DNA of 26,706 nt, taken from IMG/VR virus record IMGVR_UViG_3300032323_002089, positions 1 to 26,706 of that record. One strand, written 5' to 3'. The notes under the pieces were generated by a model. It was not told the origin of the DNA. It ran no database searches and saw only the letters and a list, made by a program, of their open reading frames with translations. A program made the translations under genes and the position numbers. The DNA is from a virus. Below, piece by piece: positions 6,302 through 14,237 of this stretch; the stretch's first letter is position 1; each line of letters begins with the position of its first letter.

Positions 6302-6323
6302 GACGAATTTTGCGTCTTGACGC
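6278..6323. promoter_or_regulatory. three 12-bp palindromic operators at 17-bp period
   Basis: GCGTCATGACGC (6278-6289), GCGTCAAGACGA (6295-6306) and GCGTCTTGACGC (6312-6323) begin exactly 17 bases apart with AT-rich 5-base spacers. The first and third are palindromic or near-palindromic; sites 2 and 3 also form an 11-bp inverted repeat with each other. The array fills the space between two divergent RHH genes and overlaps the leftward promoter. Even phasing suits cooperative RHH dimers. Confidence 0.8.
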
Positions 6324-6347
6324 AACGAGGTGGGTAGGATTTTTCCT

Positions 6348-6800
6348 ATGTCGGCAGAAATACGATACACGGTCAGATTTGATCCAGCCGAGCACGAGCG
6401 GTTCCGCGTGCTCTACCCGGCGCGCGGCTACCGGACGCTACAAGACGCAATCCTTGCCGCGCTACGCCAACACCTCGACGCGACCCAGGACGTACTACAC
6501 CCACAATCTGACGGGGTGCAATCGACTCCAGGCCACGACTCGCGGCACAATGCCGGAGTGCCACCGGAGATCCGGCGAGCACTGGACGCCTTGACGGCGG
6601 CGATAGTCGCGTATGCCAGTCGAACGGTTCCCGGGGAACAAGATTCCAATGGTCCGCACGCCGATCCCGCAACAGCGCTTGCGGATGCTGAGAGACTTGC
6701 GGCAGAAGCAGCGCGAATTGCGGCTACTGGAAAGCCAGATAGCGGCGGAGGTGCTGGCGGAGATCGACGTGGGCGCCCCGGTAGAGGTGGGAAAGCTTAG
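6348..6800 (+). CDS. divergent RHH-like regulator with Gly/Ala-rich tail, 150 aa
   Basis: This is one of only two plus-strand genes. The start chosen is the ATG at 6348 (MSAEIRYTVRFDPAEHERF), 8 bases after AGGA; the in-frame codon at 6330 lies too close to the operators. RYTVRF, a helix and TLQDAILAALRQHL resemble the RHH beta-alpha-alpha fold. The remaining ~100 residues are Ala/Gly/Arg-rich and low in complexity, ending DRRGRPGRGGKA. It is transcribed away from the 52-aa RHH gene over a shared operator array, so a two-repressor switch is plausible. RHH assignment here is weaker than for its partner. Confidence 0.7.
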   Translation: MSAEIRYTVRFDPAEHERFRVLYPARGYRTLQDAILAALRQHLDATQDVLHPQSDGVQSTPGHDSRHNAGVPPEIRRALDALTAAIVAYASRTVPGEQDSNGPHADPATALADAERLAAEAARIAATGKPDSGGGAGGDRRGRPGRGGKA

Positions 6801-6861
6801 TCTCCGGGTGGAGGTCAGGCAGGCGGGGAGGAGTCAGCTTAGGCGGCTGATCGTGGAGTAA
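6649..6861 (+). CDS. coiled-coil protein overlapping the RHH gene, 70 aa
   Basis: The frame can start at 6613 or 6649; I use 6649 (MVRTPIPQQRLRML) because the segment before it looks unstructured. It has a strong helix (LRQKQRELRLLESQIAAEVL) followed by VGKLSLRVEV and a basic end. It overlaps the last ~150 bases of the 150-aa gene in another frame. The helix pattern looks like real protein, but no ribosome site is convincing. Confidence 0.5.
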   Translation: MVRTPIPQQRLRMLRDLRQKQRELRLLESQIAAEVLAEIDVGAPVEVGKLSLRVEVRQAGRSQLRRLIVE

Positions 6862-6868
6862 GCGTTTT

Positions 6869-6960
6869 TGGCGGAGAGTGGAGGATTTGAACCCCCGCAT
6901 CCCGCGAAGGATGGCTACCGGTTAGCAACCGGACGCCTTACCGGACTCGGCCAACTCTCC
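6869..6960 (-). tRNA. tRNA-Ser(GCT)
   Basis: A 92-base class II tRNA with 7-bp acceptor stem GGAGAGT/ACTCTCC, encoded CCA, anticodon loop TTGCTAA (anticodon GCT) and a long variable arm with CATCC/GGATG. One mismatch is seen at the base of the anticodon stem. It would read AGC and AGU serine codons. Confidence 0.9.
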
Positions 6961-6965
6961 AAAAG

Positions 6966-7052
6966 TGGCGGAAGGTGAAGGAATCGAACCCTATGGCTTG
7001 CGACCATCCCCGGTTTTCGAGACCGGTTGCCGACCATTCAGCGGCACCTTCC
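6966..7052 (-). tRNA. tRNA-Ser(CGA)
   Basis: An 87-base class II tRNA with acceptor GGAAGGT/ACCTTCC, encoded CCA, perfect anticodon stem CCGGT/ACCGG and loop CTCGAAA (anticodon CGA). The variable arm pairs ATGG/CCAT. The T stem has weak pairs. It reads UCG. Confidence 0.9.
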
Positions 7053-7069
7053 AAGGTTGAAAAGTGAAA

Positions 7070-7145
7070 TGGTGGAGTGGCTGAGATTTGAACTCAGACC
7101 CTTCGGGTGCGAACCGAGAGCTCTACCAAGTTGAGCTACCACCCC
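7070..7145 (-). tRNA. tRNA-Ala(CGC)
   Basis: A 76-base tRNA with acceptor GGGGTGG/CCACTCC, encoded CCA and anticodon loop TTCGCAC (anticodon CGC). The acceptor stem carries G3:U70, the main alanine identity element, which supports the call. It reads GCG. Confidence 0.9.
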
Positions 7146-7183
7146 AAGGTGGTTTTATGCTCGGCTGGATGATCGAGAGGAAG

Positions 7184-7258
7184 TGGAGCCGCAGGCAGGA
7201 CTTGAACCCGCAACCGACCGCTTACGAAGCGGCCGCTCTACCATTGAGCTACTGCGGC
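7184..7258 (-). tRNA. tRNA-Thr(CGT)
   Basis: A 75-base tRNA with acceptor GCCGCAG/CTGCGGC, discriminator T, encoded CCA and anticodon loop TTCGTAA (anticodon CGT) on a good stem. It reads ACG. It is the first tRNA of the cluster after the late terminator. Confidence 0.9.
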
Positions 7259-7324
7259 TCAAGGGCGTTCGTGTTGTGGATTCGAGGTTCATGCGAACGA
7301 TTTCAGTGTAGCACGCGGCAACAG

Positions 7325-7354
7325 AAAAAGCCCCGCCGCTTGCGCGAACGGGGC
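7325..7354 (-). terminator. intrinsic terminator after the late operon
   Basis: On the minus strand GCCCCG ... CGGGGC forms a GC stem with an inner CGC/GCG pairing and is followed by TTTTT (7329-7325). It lies 24 bases after the stop of the 1178-aa gene and about 65 bases before the tRNAs, so it should end the late message. The tRNAs may then need their own promoter; TACACT at about 7306-7311 is a possible -10 box but I see no firm -35. Confidence 0.8.
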
Positions 7355-7377
7355 CTAGGGCGGGCGAGGGGAGAACG

Positions 7378-10300
7378 CTACTTGAGCCTGCCGCCGCGCA
7401 ACGTGCCGCCGCGCATGATCGTTCCGGTTGCGCTGCCGCCACCACCGCCAGGCGCGATTGTGACACTGAACGATCCGCTTGCCGAACCTACGGTGTCGGT
7501 CACTCGCACTGTAGCCGCGCAGGTGCCAGCCGTTGGAGTCGCCCCGGAAAGCACGCCATTGCTGGCCAGCGTGAGCCCGCAAGCCGCAAAGCTCCCACTG
7601 GTTGTGTCCCACGTAGCCGCGCCAGTGACGGAAGCGGTGAACGTGAAGGTGTAGGGGGTGCCAGCCGTTCCGCCTGGCAGGGGTGATGTGCTGCTGATCG
7701 TCGGCGGTGACGGCGGGGCTCCGTCTTGTACCACGTCAATAGCCCCAGCGCCGATGCTGGCGCATGTCAGGGTGTTGTCTCCCGTCACGACCGCCACGTC
7801 GTTGCAGACCACGGTGCCGCCTAAGCGGACATCGTAGGTGCCAGCCGCAAGGCCAGAGGCCGTGTACCGCGTTGTTCCTGCCGTGGTGACCGCAGGGACC
7901 GAGGTCGCGAGCGTGGTCCCGCGAAGAAACATGACCGTTGCGCCGGCCATTGTTGCGCCGGTCCATGAGGAGTTCGGATTGAGGGCGGTGGGGCTGACTG
8001 CCGCCGCGCTCGTTCCGATCCGATGGATCGTCAGGTTCTCCAGCGATGTGGCGGACGAAGAGCACGAGCCAGAGCCAGGGCAGGCGCGCACTCGAAACGT
8101 CGTAGCCGGTCCACCGAGCGGTGAACTGTAGGTGCTGGTGTAGTGCATCGTGATGGGCGAGAGGAACGCCGTATCAATGGTCTTGGTCCCAGCCGCGTTG
8201 GCCGAGGCCACTGTTGCGCAGCCGCCACCGCCGCAGGCCGTCGAGCCCTCGCCCGCGTTGCCGCTGTTGACGTAGTGGTGGTACGTGTTCAGTTCTCGCC
8301 CGCTCGACGTGTCCAGCAGGTCGTAGATGAACAGGTATTGCTGTTCACCCGAGGCCTTGTGGTGGATGATGTGCCGCTCGTTGCGGGACACCGCCGAGCC
8401 CTGCGCGGACCACATAGGCGCAAGATCGAGCGACACGGCCATGTAGTCGCTTGATGTGCGCCCTTCGCGGTTCGGATGCCCAGCCCAGCGCGGCGTGGCG
8501 CTTACGTGGTGCTCGATAGATGACGCGCCGTACAGGTCCACGTATATGCCGCGATTGCGATTCAGTCCGGGGATGTGGAAGATGTTGCGCGTTTCATAGT
8601 CGGTGTTGTAGGCGCCCACCGCGCCCGCGTTTGCCGCGTTGAAATTGTCGGAGGCCATCAATAGATCGCCGCCGACGTTGATACTGTACTCGCCCGCGCG
8701 GCTGGCCGACTTATCGCCGATGAACCCGCCGCCGTCGATATCGATGGCCGTGTCTGTGTTAGACGGGTACGCCGTATTGCTCCAGCCCGTCCGCGAGATC
8801 ACGCGAGAGTAGCCAGTTGATCCGGACGGAGGGCACGATAGCGAGCCCTGGGTGGCGCAGGGGGTCAGGTCTACATCGCGGAAAATGAACTGCGTCGGCC
8901 CGCTGGTGTAATCGACGGGCGCAATGCGGGTATCCGTCATCAGGAACATTTCGGCGGCGTATAGGGGGTTCGGCACCGGCATGGATCGCACGTTGTTATA
9001 CCAGTGCATTGCCTTGCCGGATTCGGCGTGCGTTGGATCGAGGTAGGACGCCGCGATGAAGCCGGTGGCCCGACCCGATCCAAGGTCGAACATATTGATA
9101 GCGGCATCACCACCCCAGGGCACGATCAAATTGAGTCGTGAAGCGTTTGACCCAGGAGCCCACATGAACCTGTGGCCGGTGCCGAAGTAATCCAGGAACG
9201 GAGCGCCAGTGAGATCGGGGCCGCTCACGAAGCTGTTACGGAAAAGGGATACCGTCATCGGAACCGCGCGAGTCATGCGGGCGGGGTGGTAGTTGCCGCC
9301 GCCAGACGTGAATCCGGTCCAGTAGGCAGCCAGCCAAGGCCACGTGTAATCGAAGAAGTACACGGAGTTCTCAGACAGCATTCGGATAGCATCCGCGCTC
9401 TCATCCGCTAACACCGCTCCGATTGCCATCTTACTCAGCCCCTTCTGTACCACCATATTGCTGATGTTGCTCACGCCCGAGCCTGTCGTGGTGTTTCCGC
9501 CGGCCGTGGGGAAGTAAAGCGGGTGCGCCAGCGGGCTGCCGACGTGGTGATTCATGAAAGCCACGGCCCCACAGCGGCCCGTGGTCCACGCCGGAATTTT
9601 CGAGACGGCGCCTGACGGATTCCAGCCACCCGATACGGTGGCGCTTGTGTCGCTCGCGATGGAAACCACGTAGGCGTACTTCGCCTCGGTGCCATCGTAC
9701 GAGGTGCTTTGATCACGAATCATGTCTCCCACGGCAAGCTGAGAAAGAAAGCTCGTGCCCGTGCCGTTCATGGTGCCGTTCGCGCGCACGGACACCCCAG
9801 ACGAAGACACCGTGCCGGTAAGGTTGGTGCGGGTGGGCATCGTGCAGTCGCGCGTGAATGCGCCGTTCAGCATCTTGGCTGCGAACGTGGAGCGCTCGCC
9901 CGTGGTCATCTCTGAGCGAATCGCTGTGTACGCCTTCGCCGCGCTCCAGAGATAAAACCCGATGTAGTCGGACTCTGGGACTCCGCAGTTGCTCGTGGTG
10001 TCAATGCAGAATCCGCTTTGAAACGAGGTGTCGGCCTTGTTCAGTGAAGCCTTGGCCACCGTGAGAGCGGCGGTGTCAGCGCGGTTGATGTACCATGCCA
10101 GCGCGAACCGCGCCGCCTCCTCTAACCGAAAGTCGAACATGGGAAAAGCCGTCGCCGCCTCTACCGCCGCCCGGCTGGTCTGGACGCTGATCCATGCCGG
10201 GTTTCCGCCATGCGCCTGTCCAGACACGGTGAGGTCCGAATTGTTGTAAGTGCCATCGGTGACGTTCGCCGTGGTCCACGTGATCGTCGTAGATGTCGGC

Positions 10301-10914
10301 ACCGTCGCCACGGTGAAGAACGCGCTTGTGCTGGTGCTGGCCGTGGGGCAATTCAGATCGGCATCGCTCGCCGAGTACACGCATATCTTATTCCCAACCG
10401 CGTACCCGTGAGCAGACGTGAATGTCGCTGTTGCCGTGTTGCCAGAATCCACGATGCTGGTGAGTTTGCCGTTGTGGACAGCCGCCGCGAAGTGAATCAG
10501 GTTTGTGTTCTCGCCCAGCATGAATCTGGGGTGGGCGGTAAGTGTGTAGTCTGCGACCTTGCCAGCCACCTGCACGCCACCGGACCACACGAACGGGTTA
10601 CTGTCGCCGTTCGACCACGCGCCAGAACCAGCTACATCAACGTCTGAAGTGTCCGTGATCGTGAACGTGGTAGACGTGGGCGTGGCCTTCACCTTGCGAA
10701 GTCCGTTCGCCGCGAGGTTGCCGGCCACGTTCGCGATGCGGATGACATCGCCCACCGCGAAGTTATGCGCCGCCGCACACGTGATCGAGATGGGCGTCGT
10801 GTTTGATGCGCCCGGCGTCACAATCCGGCATTGCCGGTTGTTCTGCTGGCGAAGCTGCACTACGGTCTGCGAAAACCCCAGCGCGGCAAACAGGAGAAGA
10901 ATCAGGATTTTCAT
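7378..10914 (-). CDS. secreted heparinase II/III-like protein with Ig-like C-terminus, 1178 aa
   Basis: The protein opens with a Sec signal peptide (MKILILLLFAALGFSQ). Next come two or three related beta modules of the type AHNFAVGDVIRIAN...TTFTI (roughly residues 45-100, 150-230 and near 370-430). A helical toroid-like part includes EEAARFALAWYINRAD and GGGNYHPARMTRAV. A later part, ISRTGWSN then GEYSINVGGDLLMASDNF and HVSATPRW, resembles the C-terminal half of heparinase II/III-type polysaccharide lyases. It ends in a putative Ig-like domain (PPSPPTISSTSPLPGG, then GTPYTFTFTAS) and a Gly-rich basic tail. Lyase action on host polysaccharide is plausible, but catalytic residues could not be fixed by eye. 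It is the last gene of the late operon. Confidence 0.75.
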   Translation of the reverse strand: MKILILLLFAALGFSQTVVQLRQQNNRQCRIVTPGASNTTPISITCAAAHNFAVGDVIRIANVAGNLAANGLRKVKATPTSTTFTITDTSDVDVAGSGAWSNGDSNPFVWSGGVQVAGKVADYTLTAHPRFMLGENTNLIHFAAAVHNGKLTSIVDSGNTATATFTSAHGYAVGNKICVYSASDADLNCPTASTSTSAFFTVATVPTSTTITWTTANVTDGTYNNSDLTVSGQAHGGNPAWISVQTSRAAVEAATAFPMFDFRLEEAARFALAWYINRADTAALTVAKASLNKADTSFQSGFCIDTTSNCGVPESDYIGFYLWSAAKAYTAIRSEMTTGERSTFAAKMLNGAFTRDCTMPTRTNLTGTVSSSGVSVRANGTMNGTGTSFLSQLAVGDMIRDQSTSYDGTEAKYAYVVSIASDTSATVSGGWNPSGAVSKIPAWTTGRCGAVAFMNHHVGSPLAHPLYFPTAGGNTTTGSGVSNISNMVVQKGLSKMAIGAVLADESADAIRMLSENSVYFFDYTWPWLAAYWTGFTSGGGNYHPARMTRAVPMTVSLFRNSFVSGPDLTGAPFLDYFGTGHRFMWAPGSNASRLNLIVPWGGDAAINMFDLGSGRATGFIAASYLDPTHAESGKAMHWYNNVRSMPVPNPLYAAEMFLMTDTRIAPVDYTSGPTQFIFRDVDLTPCATQGSLSCPPSGSTGYSRVISRTGWSNTAYPSNTDTAIDIDGGGFIGDKSASRAGEYSINVGGDLLMASDNFNAANAGAVGAYNTDYETRNIFHIPGLNRNRGIYVDLYGASSIEHHVSATPRWAGHPNREGRTSSDYMAVSLDLAPMWSAQGSAVSRNERHIIHHKASGEQQYLFIYDLLDTSSGRELNTYHHYVNSGNAGEGSTACGGGGCATVASANAAGTKTIDTAFLSPITMHYTSTYSSPLGGPATTFRVRACPGSGSCSSSATSLENLTIHRIGTSAAAVSPTALNPNSSWTGATMAGATVMFLRGTTLATSVPAVTTAGTTRYTASGLAAGTYDVRLGGTVVCNDVAVVTGDNTLTCASIGAGAIDVVQDGAPPSPPTISSTSPLPGGTAGTPYTFTFTASVTGAATWDTTSGSFAACGLTLASNGVLSGATPTAGTCAATVRVTDTVGSASGSFSVTIAPGGGGGSATGTIMRGGTLRGGRLK

Positions 10915-10917
10915 GAG

Positions 10918-12393
10918 TTACCGTGCCGGTGACACTTGAATCCCGTAGTAATCCCACAGTGCAACCGTTGCTGTTCCATCTGTGGATTGCACGGACATCG
11001 CCGGATTGAAAGCGTAATTGTTTGGGATGGCCGCGATGGTGATATCGCAGCCTGACGCGCAGGCCGTGCGCTCGGTGGAGTAGGAGCCGCCGTCCACCTT
11101 CAGCGCGAACCTGTAGGTGCCAGCCACGAGCGTGCGGATGCGCACATGAACTACCGAGTTGGCCGTGGGCGCGACGGTCGTATCGAAGGTGTTGCATGTG
11201 CTATTGAGGCAGGCCACGAACATCCAGTTCGTGTCGGTCCCCGCCACGAACCGGAGGAACAACCCGTTCGTGGGGGTCGCCACGATGTCACCGTTACGGA
11301 AGAACCCGACGCGGTAACCGCTGGCTGCTGTCCGCTGCGGCTGGAACACAAAATGGGCCTCGAAGATTTCGGTGTTGATGTCTGGCAGGATAGTGCCATA
11401 CCCGTCAACATTGAGGGCGATGTAGCCCAGGGCGTTGGTGACCGAGTGCGAATACGTACATGGGATGCGCGCGTTGGTGATGTTGTTCGTGCCAGCGCTT
11501 GTCGAGATTGTTCCGCCTACCGCAACCCATCCGAGAGAGCCAATCTGCTGCGAGTTGGGCGAGCCCGCGCAGAACTCATCCACCAGCGGGGGCGGGGTGC
11601 CAGGGTCAACGGAAACGCTGCCACCACTAGGGGCGGTTCTCCATTGGTTATCGCCGTACAGGACTGTCGTGTTGTCCGCCGTGCCCGTACCAAGCCGCGC
11701 AGGGGGGACCGTGCCGGTAAGCTGTGTTGCCACGATGCTCTTATTCGTCAACGTCTGCGTGGCCGTAAGCGTCACCGCCGTGTCGCTGCCGGCGGGGAAC
11801 GTGGTCGTGGTGCCATCCTGCCAGCGGATGATGCGCTCGGTGCAGCCCGGCGAGTTCACCGACCGCTCGATAGCGGCGCTACCCGTCCAAAAGTACTGCG
11901 CGACCGTTACGCTCCCCGACGTCGCGCACAAGGCCAGCGACGGGAAGCCGGTGGGCAGTACCACCGTGCGCGGCGTGCTGTCCTGCGTGAACTCGAAGCT
12001 CAGCAGATCGCCCGCCGATGCCCCGCTCAGCGTCGAAGACGTGACATTGCTCGTGAGCGTCTGCGTCCACTGTTGAACGGCGGAGGATCGCGTGTATGTC
12101 GGCGTGGCAGAGTGGGTCACCGCCGTACGCGTGATCGAAGTTCCACCGCCGCCGCCGAGTCGCGTCCAGGTGTTCGTGCTGGTGCAGCCATACCAGTTCA
12201 GGCCGGGAGTCTCGTCGGTATCGAAGAATACCTCGCCAGCGGTGCAAGTGGCCGGAAGTGTGGTCCCCATTGGCGGCATCATTTGCCCGAGCGCGCGAAG
12301 TCTGCCGTAGATGCTGCGGTCTCCGTAGATGTCGCGCTGAGCGAGCGAGATGGACGCAAAGAGCAGTCCAGCGAGAAGAAGTCGAATGTTCAT
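10918..12393 (-). CDS. tail-fibre-like protein with Sec signal peptide, 491 aa
   Basis: The start is ATG 12393, giving signal peptide MNIRLLLAGLLFASISLAQ; AAGGAG lies about 12 bases upstream. After it comes CTAGEVFFDTDETPGLNWYG and CTSTNTWTRL. The middle has phage-fibre phrasing (TATQTLTNKSIVATQLTG, ARLGTGTADNTTVLYGDNQW). The C-terminal ~210 residues (from LVDEFCAGSPNSQQIGSLGW) look like a lectin-type beta-sandwich, with FEAHFVFQP and HVRIRTLVAGTYRFALKVDG. A receptor-binding or surface-binding role is likely. A signal peptide is unexpected for a fibre assembled in the cytoplasm. It stops 3 bases before the lyase-like gene. Confidence 0.75.
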   Translation of the reverse strand: MNIRLLLAGLLFASISLAQRDIYGDRSIYGRLRALGQMMPPMGTTLPATCTAGEVFFDTDETPGLNWYGCTSTNTWTRLGGGGGTSITRTAVTHSATPTYTRSSAVQQWTQTLTSNVTSSTLSGASAGDLLSFEFTQDSTPRTVVLPTGFPSLALCATSGSVTVAQYFWTGSAAIERSVNSPGCTERIIRWQDGTTTTFPAGSDTAVTLTATQTLTNKSIVATQLTGTVPPARLGTGTADNTTVLYGDNQWRTAPSGGSVSVDPGTPPPLVDEFCAGSPNSQQIGSLGWVAVGGTISTSAGTNNITNARIPCTYSHSVTNALGYIALNVDGYGTILPDINTEIFEAHFVFQPQRTAASGYRVGFFRNGDIVATPTNGLFLRFVAGTDTNWMFVACLNSTCNTFDTTVAPTANSVVHVRIRTLVAGTYRFALKVDGGSYSTERTACASGCDITIAAIPNNYAFNPAMSVQSTDGTATVALWDYYGIQVSPAR

Positions 12394-12409
12394 ATGTCTG
12401 GTGATCTCC

Positions 12410-13189
12410 TTAGCGGCCAACGATGCAATGCCCGATGGCTGAACCGACGAAAGCGAAAGTCGTGATATTGGAACTGGTAGCGGTTGCGGTTGAGTACCCG
12501 ATGCGCTGGCCCGTGTCGCTGTAGCAGCGGGCAAATACGGTTCCGTTGAGGTTGTGGGTAATCGCCAGCGAAGCGCCCGAGATTGCAGCGCCCGCCGTTT
12601 GCGTCACGAGGCTGCCGGATGGCAGTGTGTCGCCCACTACGACTGGATCGGAAGAGATGATGATGTTGCCCGTCTGCGCTGACGAGAAAGTGAGGACCAG
12701 GGCATACGTGGAAGGGTTGCAGGTTACGGTATCCGGCTCAACGGCGAGCCCACCCACCCAGACGGCGTAGGCCAGCGAGCAAGTATTTAGGTTGTGCGCC
12801 GCGGCGGCGATAGTCCACGTCGTCGCGGCCGGCGATATGGTCGCAGTGTAGGTGCCGACCACCGCCCCGCTTGCTCCGCCGCTGCCTGCCACCCCAGCGC
12901 GGCAAACCACATTTGTTCGCAGGCGGGAGAAGTTGGCGGTTACCGAAGATGTTGTGCGGTCGGTAAGAAACGGGATTCGTTGAGTGATCGGCGAAAGATC
13001 GCCAGTAACGTGCCCTCCGCTGAATCCGGTGCCACTGTCGCATGAAACGGACACAGAGCCGAGCGTGGCGCTATCGAGTCCAAGCGAAGAGATATCAATA
13101 ACCATTGCGGAAATCGGGCCGGCCGCTTCCTGCTGCACCTGTGCCGAGATAGGCAGGCACACGAGTAGCGCAATGAGAATCTTGGTCAT
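12410..13189 (-). CDS. secreted beta-rich protein of unknown function, 259 aa
   Basis: AAGGAG lies 8 bases before the ATG at 13189. A signal peptide (MTKILIALLVCLPISAQ) precedes a Ser/Thr/Gly-rich beta protein. It includes VGTYTATISPAATTWTIAAA near the middle and a C-terminal block SGASLAITHNLNGTVFARCY followed by ITTFAFVGSAIGHCIVG. The 'TTWTIAAAAHNLNTC' part resembles the beta modules of the 1178-aa neighbour. No named domain is recognised. It starts the run of three exported proteins and is probably translated with the fibre-like gene (16-base gap). Confidence 0.72.
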   Translation of the reverse strand: MTKILIALLVCLPISAQVQQEAAGPISAMVIDISSLGLDSATLGSVSVSCDSGTGFSGGHVTGDLSPITQRIPFLTDRTTSSVTANFSRLRTNVVCRAGVAGSGGASGAVVGTYTATISPAATTWTIAAAAHNLNTCSLAYAVWVGGLAVEPDTVTCNPSTYALVLTFSSAQTGNIIISSDPVVVGDTLPSGSLVTQTAGAAISGASLAITHNLNGTVFARCYSDTGQRIGYSTATATSSNITTFAFVGSAIGHCIVGR

Positions 13190-13221
13190 GGGTTGGCTCC
13201 TTGGGAGGGGTGGGGAAGGGT

Positions 13222-13244
13222 GGGGCCGGTTTCAGGTCGGCCCC
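13222..13244 (-). repeat. 7-bp stem-loop before the exported-protein genes
   Basis: GGGGCCG and CGGCCCC pair around a 9-base loop in the 65-base gap between the 58-aa gene and the 259-aa gene. No U-tract follows on the minus strand. It may modulate the downstream message. Confidence 0.4.
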
Positions 13245-13254
13245 AGTGTGGTGG

Positions 13255-13431
13255 TTAGCAGGGATCGCCAGGCGCGCCGCAAACCGGAGATGGCTCGTCG
13301 AACGTGGACACCACGCCGCCGCTGCCCGCTTCCTTCTTCTGTTTGCAGAACGCCTTGACCATTGCCTTGAGTTCGGCGATTTCCGCTTTGCTGAGGCCCG
13401 AGACTTCGAGCTTGATCTTCCACTTTTTCAT
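13255..13431 (-). CDS. small protein, 58 aa
   Basis: The ATG at 13431 (MKKWKIKLEVSGLSKAEIAE) has GGAGG 5 bases upstream and overlaps the previous stop as ATGA, so I prefer it over the GTG at 13437. A helix (SKAEIAELKAMVKAFCKQKK) follows a basic strand; the end carries two cysteines (PVCGAPGDPC). Unrecognised. Confidence 0.65.
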   Translation of the reverse strand: MKKWKIKLEVSGLSKAEIAELKAMVKAFCKQKKEAGSGGVVSTFDEPSPVCGAPGDPC

Positions 13432-13583
13432 GAGCACCTCCAGATGATGTAGCCGAGTAGTGGCACGTAGAGCGCCGCGGCACCGATGACTAACCAGCGC
13501 CGCCGCTTGTCAGCAGCCTGGAACTTTTGAACTTGGCGTTCGAGTGATCCCACCCGAACCTCTAGCCGATATTCGAGTGACAA
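13428..13583 (-). CDS. small coiled-coil/membrane protein with TTG start, 51 aa
   Basis: The frame runs from TTG 13583 to TGA 13428-13430. It begins (M)SLEYRLEVRVGSLERQVQKF, a heptad helix, then ADKRRR and a membrane helix (WLVIGAAALYVPLLGYIIW), ending RCS. Its stop overlaps the next start as ATGA. No ATG exists in frame, and the ribosome site is weak, but the composition is clearly protein-like. Near the endolysin it might belong to the lysis set. Confidence 0.55.
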   Translation of the reverse strand: MSLEYRLEVRVGSLERQVQKFQAADKRRRWLVIGAAALYVPLLGYIIWRCS

Positions 13584-13628
13584 TGTTCGCGGCCTGCACC
13601 GTCTCAATGCCGAATCCCCCTGAATTAA

Positions 13629-14210
13629 TTATGAGGGATTTATCCGCCTTTTCGATACGGTTTCGTTGATCGCCCACGCCAAGAAAAGGCCAGCAGAGCA
13701 CAGTAATGCAAGGGTGTTTACAGTTCCCACCCGTTCGCGGGTAACGGCGAATTGTTCGATGATTGCCCGAAATACCCGCATCGAATAGTAAGCCAGCAGC
13801 CACCCATGAACGCGCCCGACTGATGCCGCCGCCAGGAGCGCGCCAGTGCACCCGAATGAGCCAGCCTGCCTCACCATGAGAGCCGCCCGCCGTCCGGTGG
13901 GCCAAGCCTCCGAGGTAAGCACGATTGACCACGCCAGCGCCCCGGCGCCGATTGCCAGCCCGATCCCGAGCGGCGCGCCGCGGGTGGCAATTCCGATGGC
14001 CACGAACTGAAACACGAGCGAGAGCACTTCCGTGATCAGCCAGGTGTTGTAGTATGCCGGGCTCTTGATGGTGAGTTGCCACAGCGCCAGGCCGCGCAAC
14101 ACGTCGAAGATGAGGTACGCCGCCCACCAGTCGCGCCGACCGGATCGCCAAAGCGCGCAAACCAGCGCCGCCTCGGATGCCAAAGACAGGCCCCATGTCC
14201 AACGGATCAC
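13629..14210 (-). CDS. multi-pass membrane protein, 193 aa
   Basis: About five or six hydrophobic segments are visible (for example WGLSLASEAALVCALW, YLIFDVLRGLALWQL, LITEVLSLVFQFVAIGIA, LGIGLAIGAGALAWSIVL and TLALLCSAGLFLAWAI). The C-terminus is basic (SKRRINPS). Length and helix number are too large for a normal holin. It is not recognised. Position just after the lysis genes suggests membrane modification or exclusion, by inference. Confidence 0.75.
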   Translation of the reverse strand: MIRWTWGLSLASEAALVCALWRSGRRDWWAAYLIFDVLRGLALWQLTIKSPAYYNTWLITEVLSLVFQFVAIGIATRGAPLGIGLAIGAGALAWSIVLTSEAWPTGRRAALMVRQAGSFGCTGALLAAASVGRVHGWLLAYYSMRVFRAIIEQFAVTRERVGTVNTLALLCSAGLFLAWAINETVSKRRINPS

Positions 14211-14237
14211 GCTTTCAGTTTATGCAGAACCGCCGCT

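Noticed and set aside
7088-7654. Plus-strand ORF over the tRNA cluster
   Set aside because: It crosses two tRNA genes and a terminator; its 'protein' is antisense of tRNA sequence.
11146-12465. Long plus-strand ORF (439 aa) opposite the fibre-like gene
   Set aside because: Arg-rich, low-complexity composition typical of the antisense of a high-GC gene; the minus-strand frame has a signal peptide and fibre features.
13510-14202. 230-aa minus-strand ORF
   Set aside because: Shadow of the 193-aa multi-pass membrane gene in another frame.
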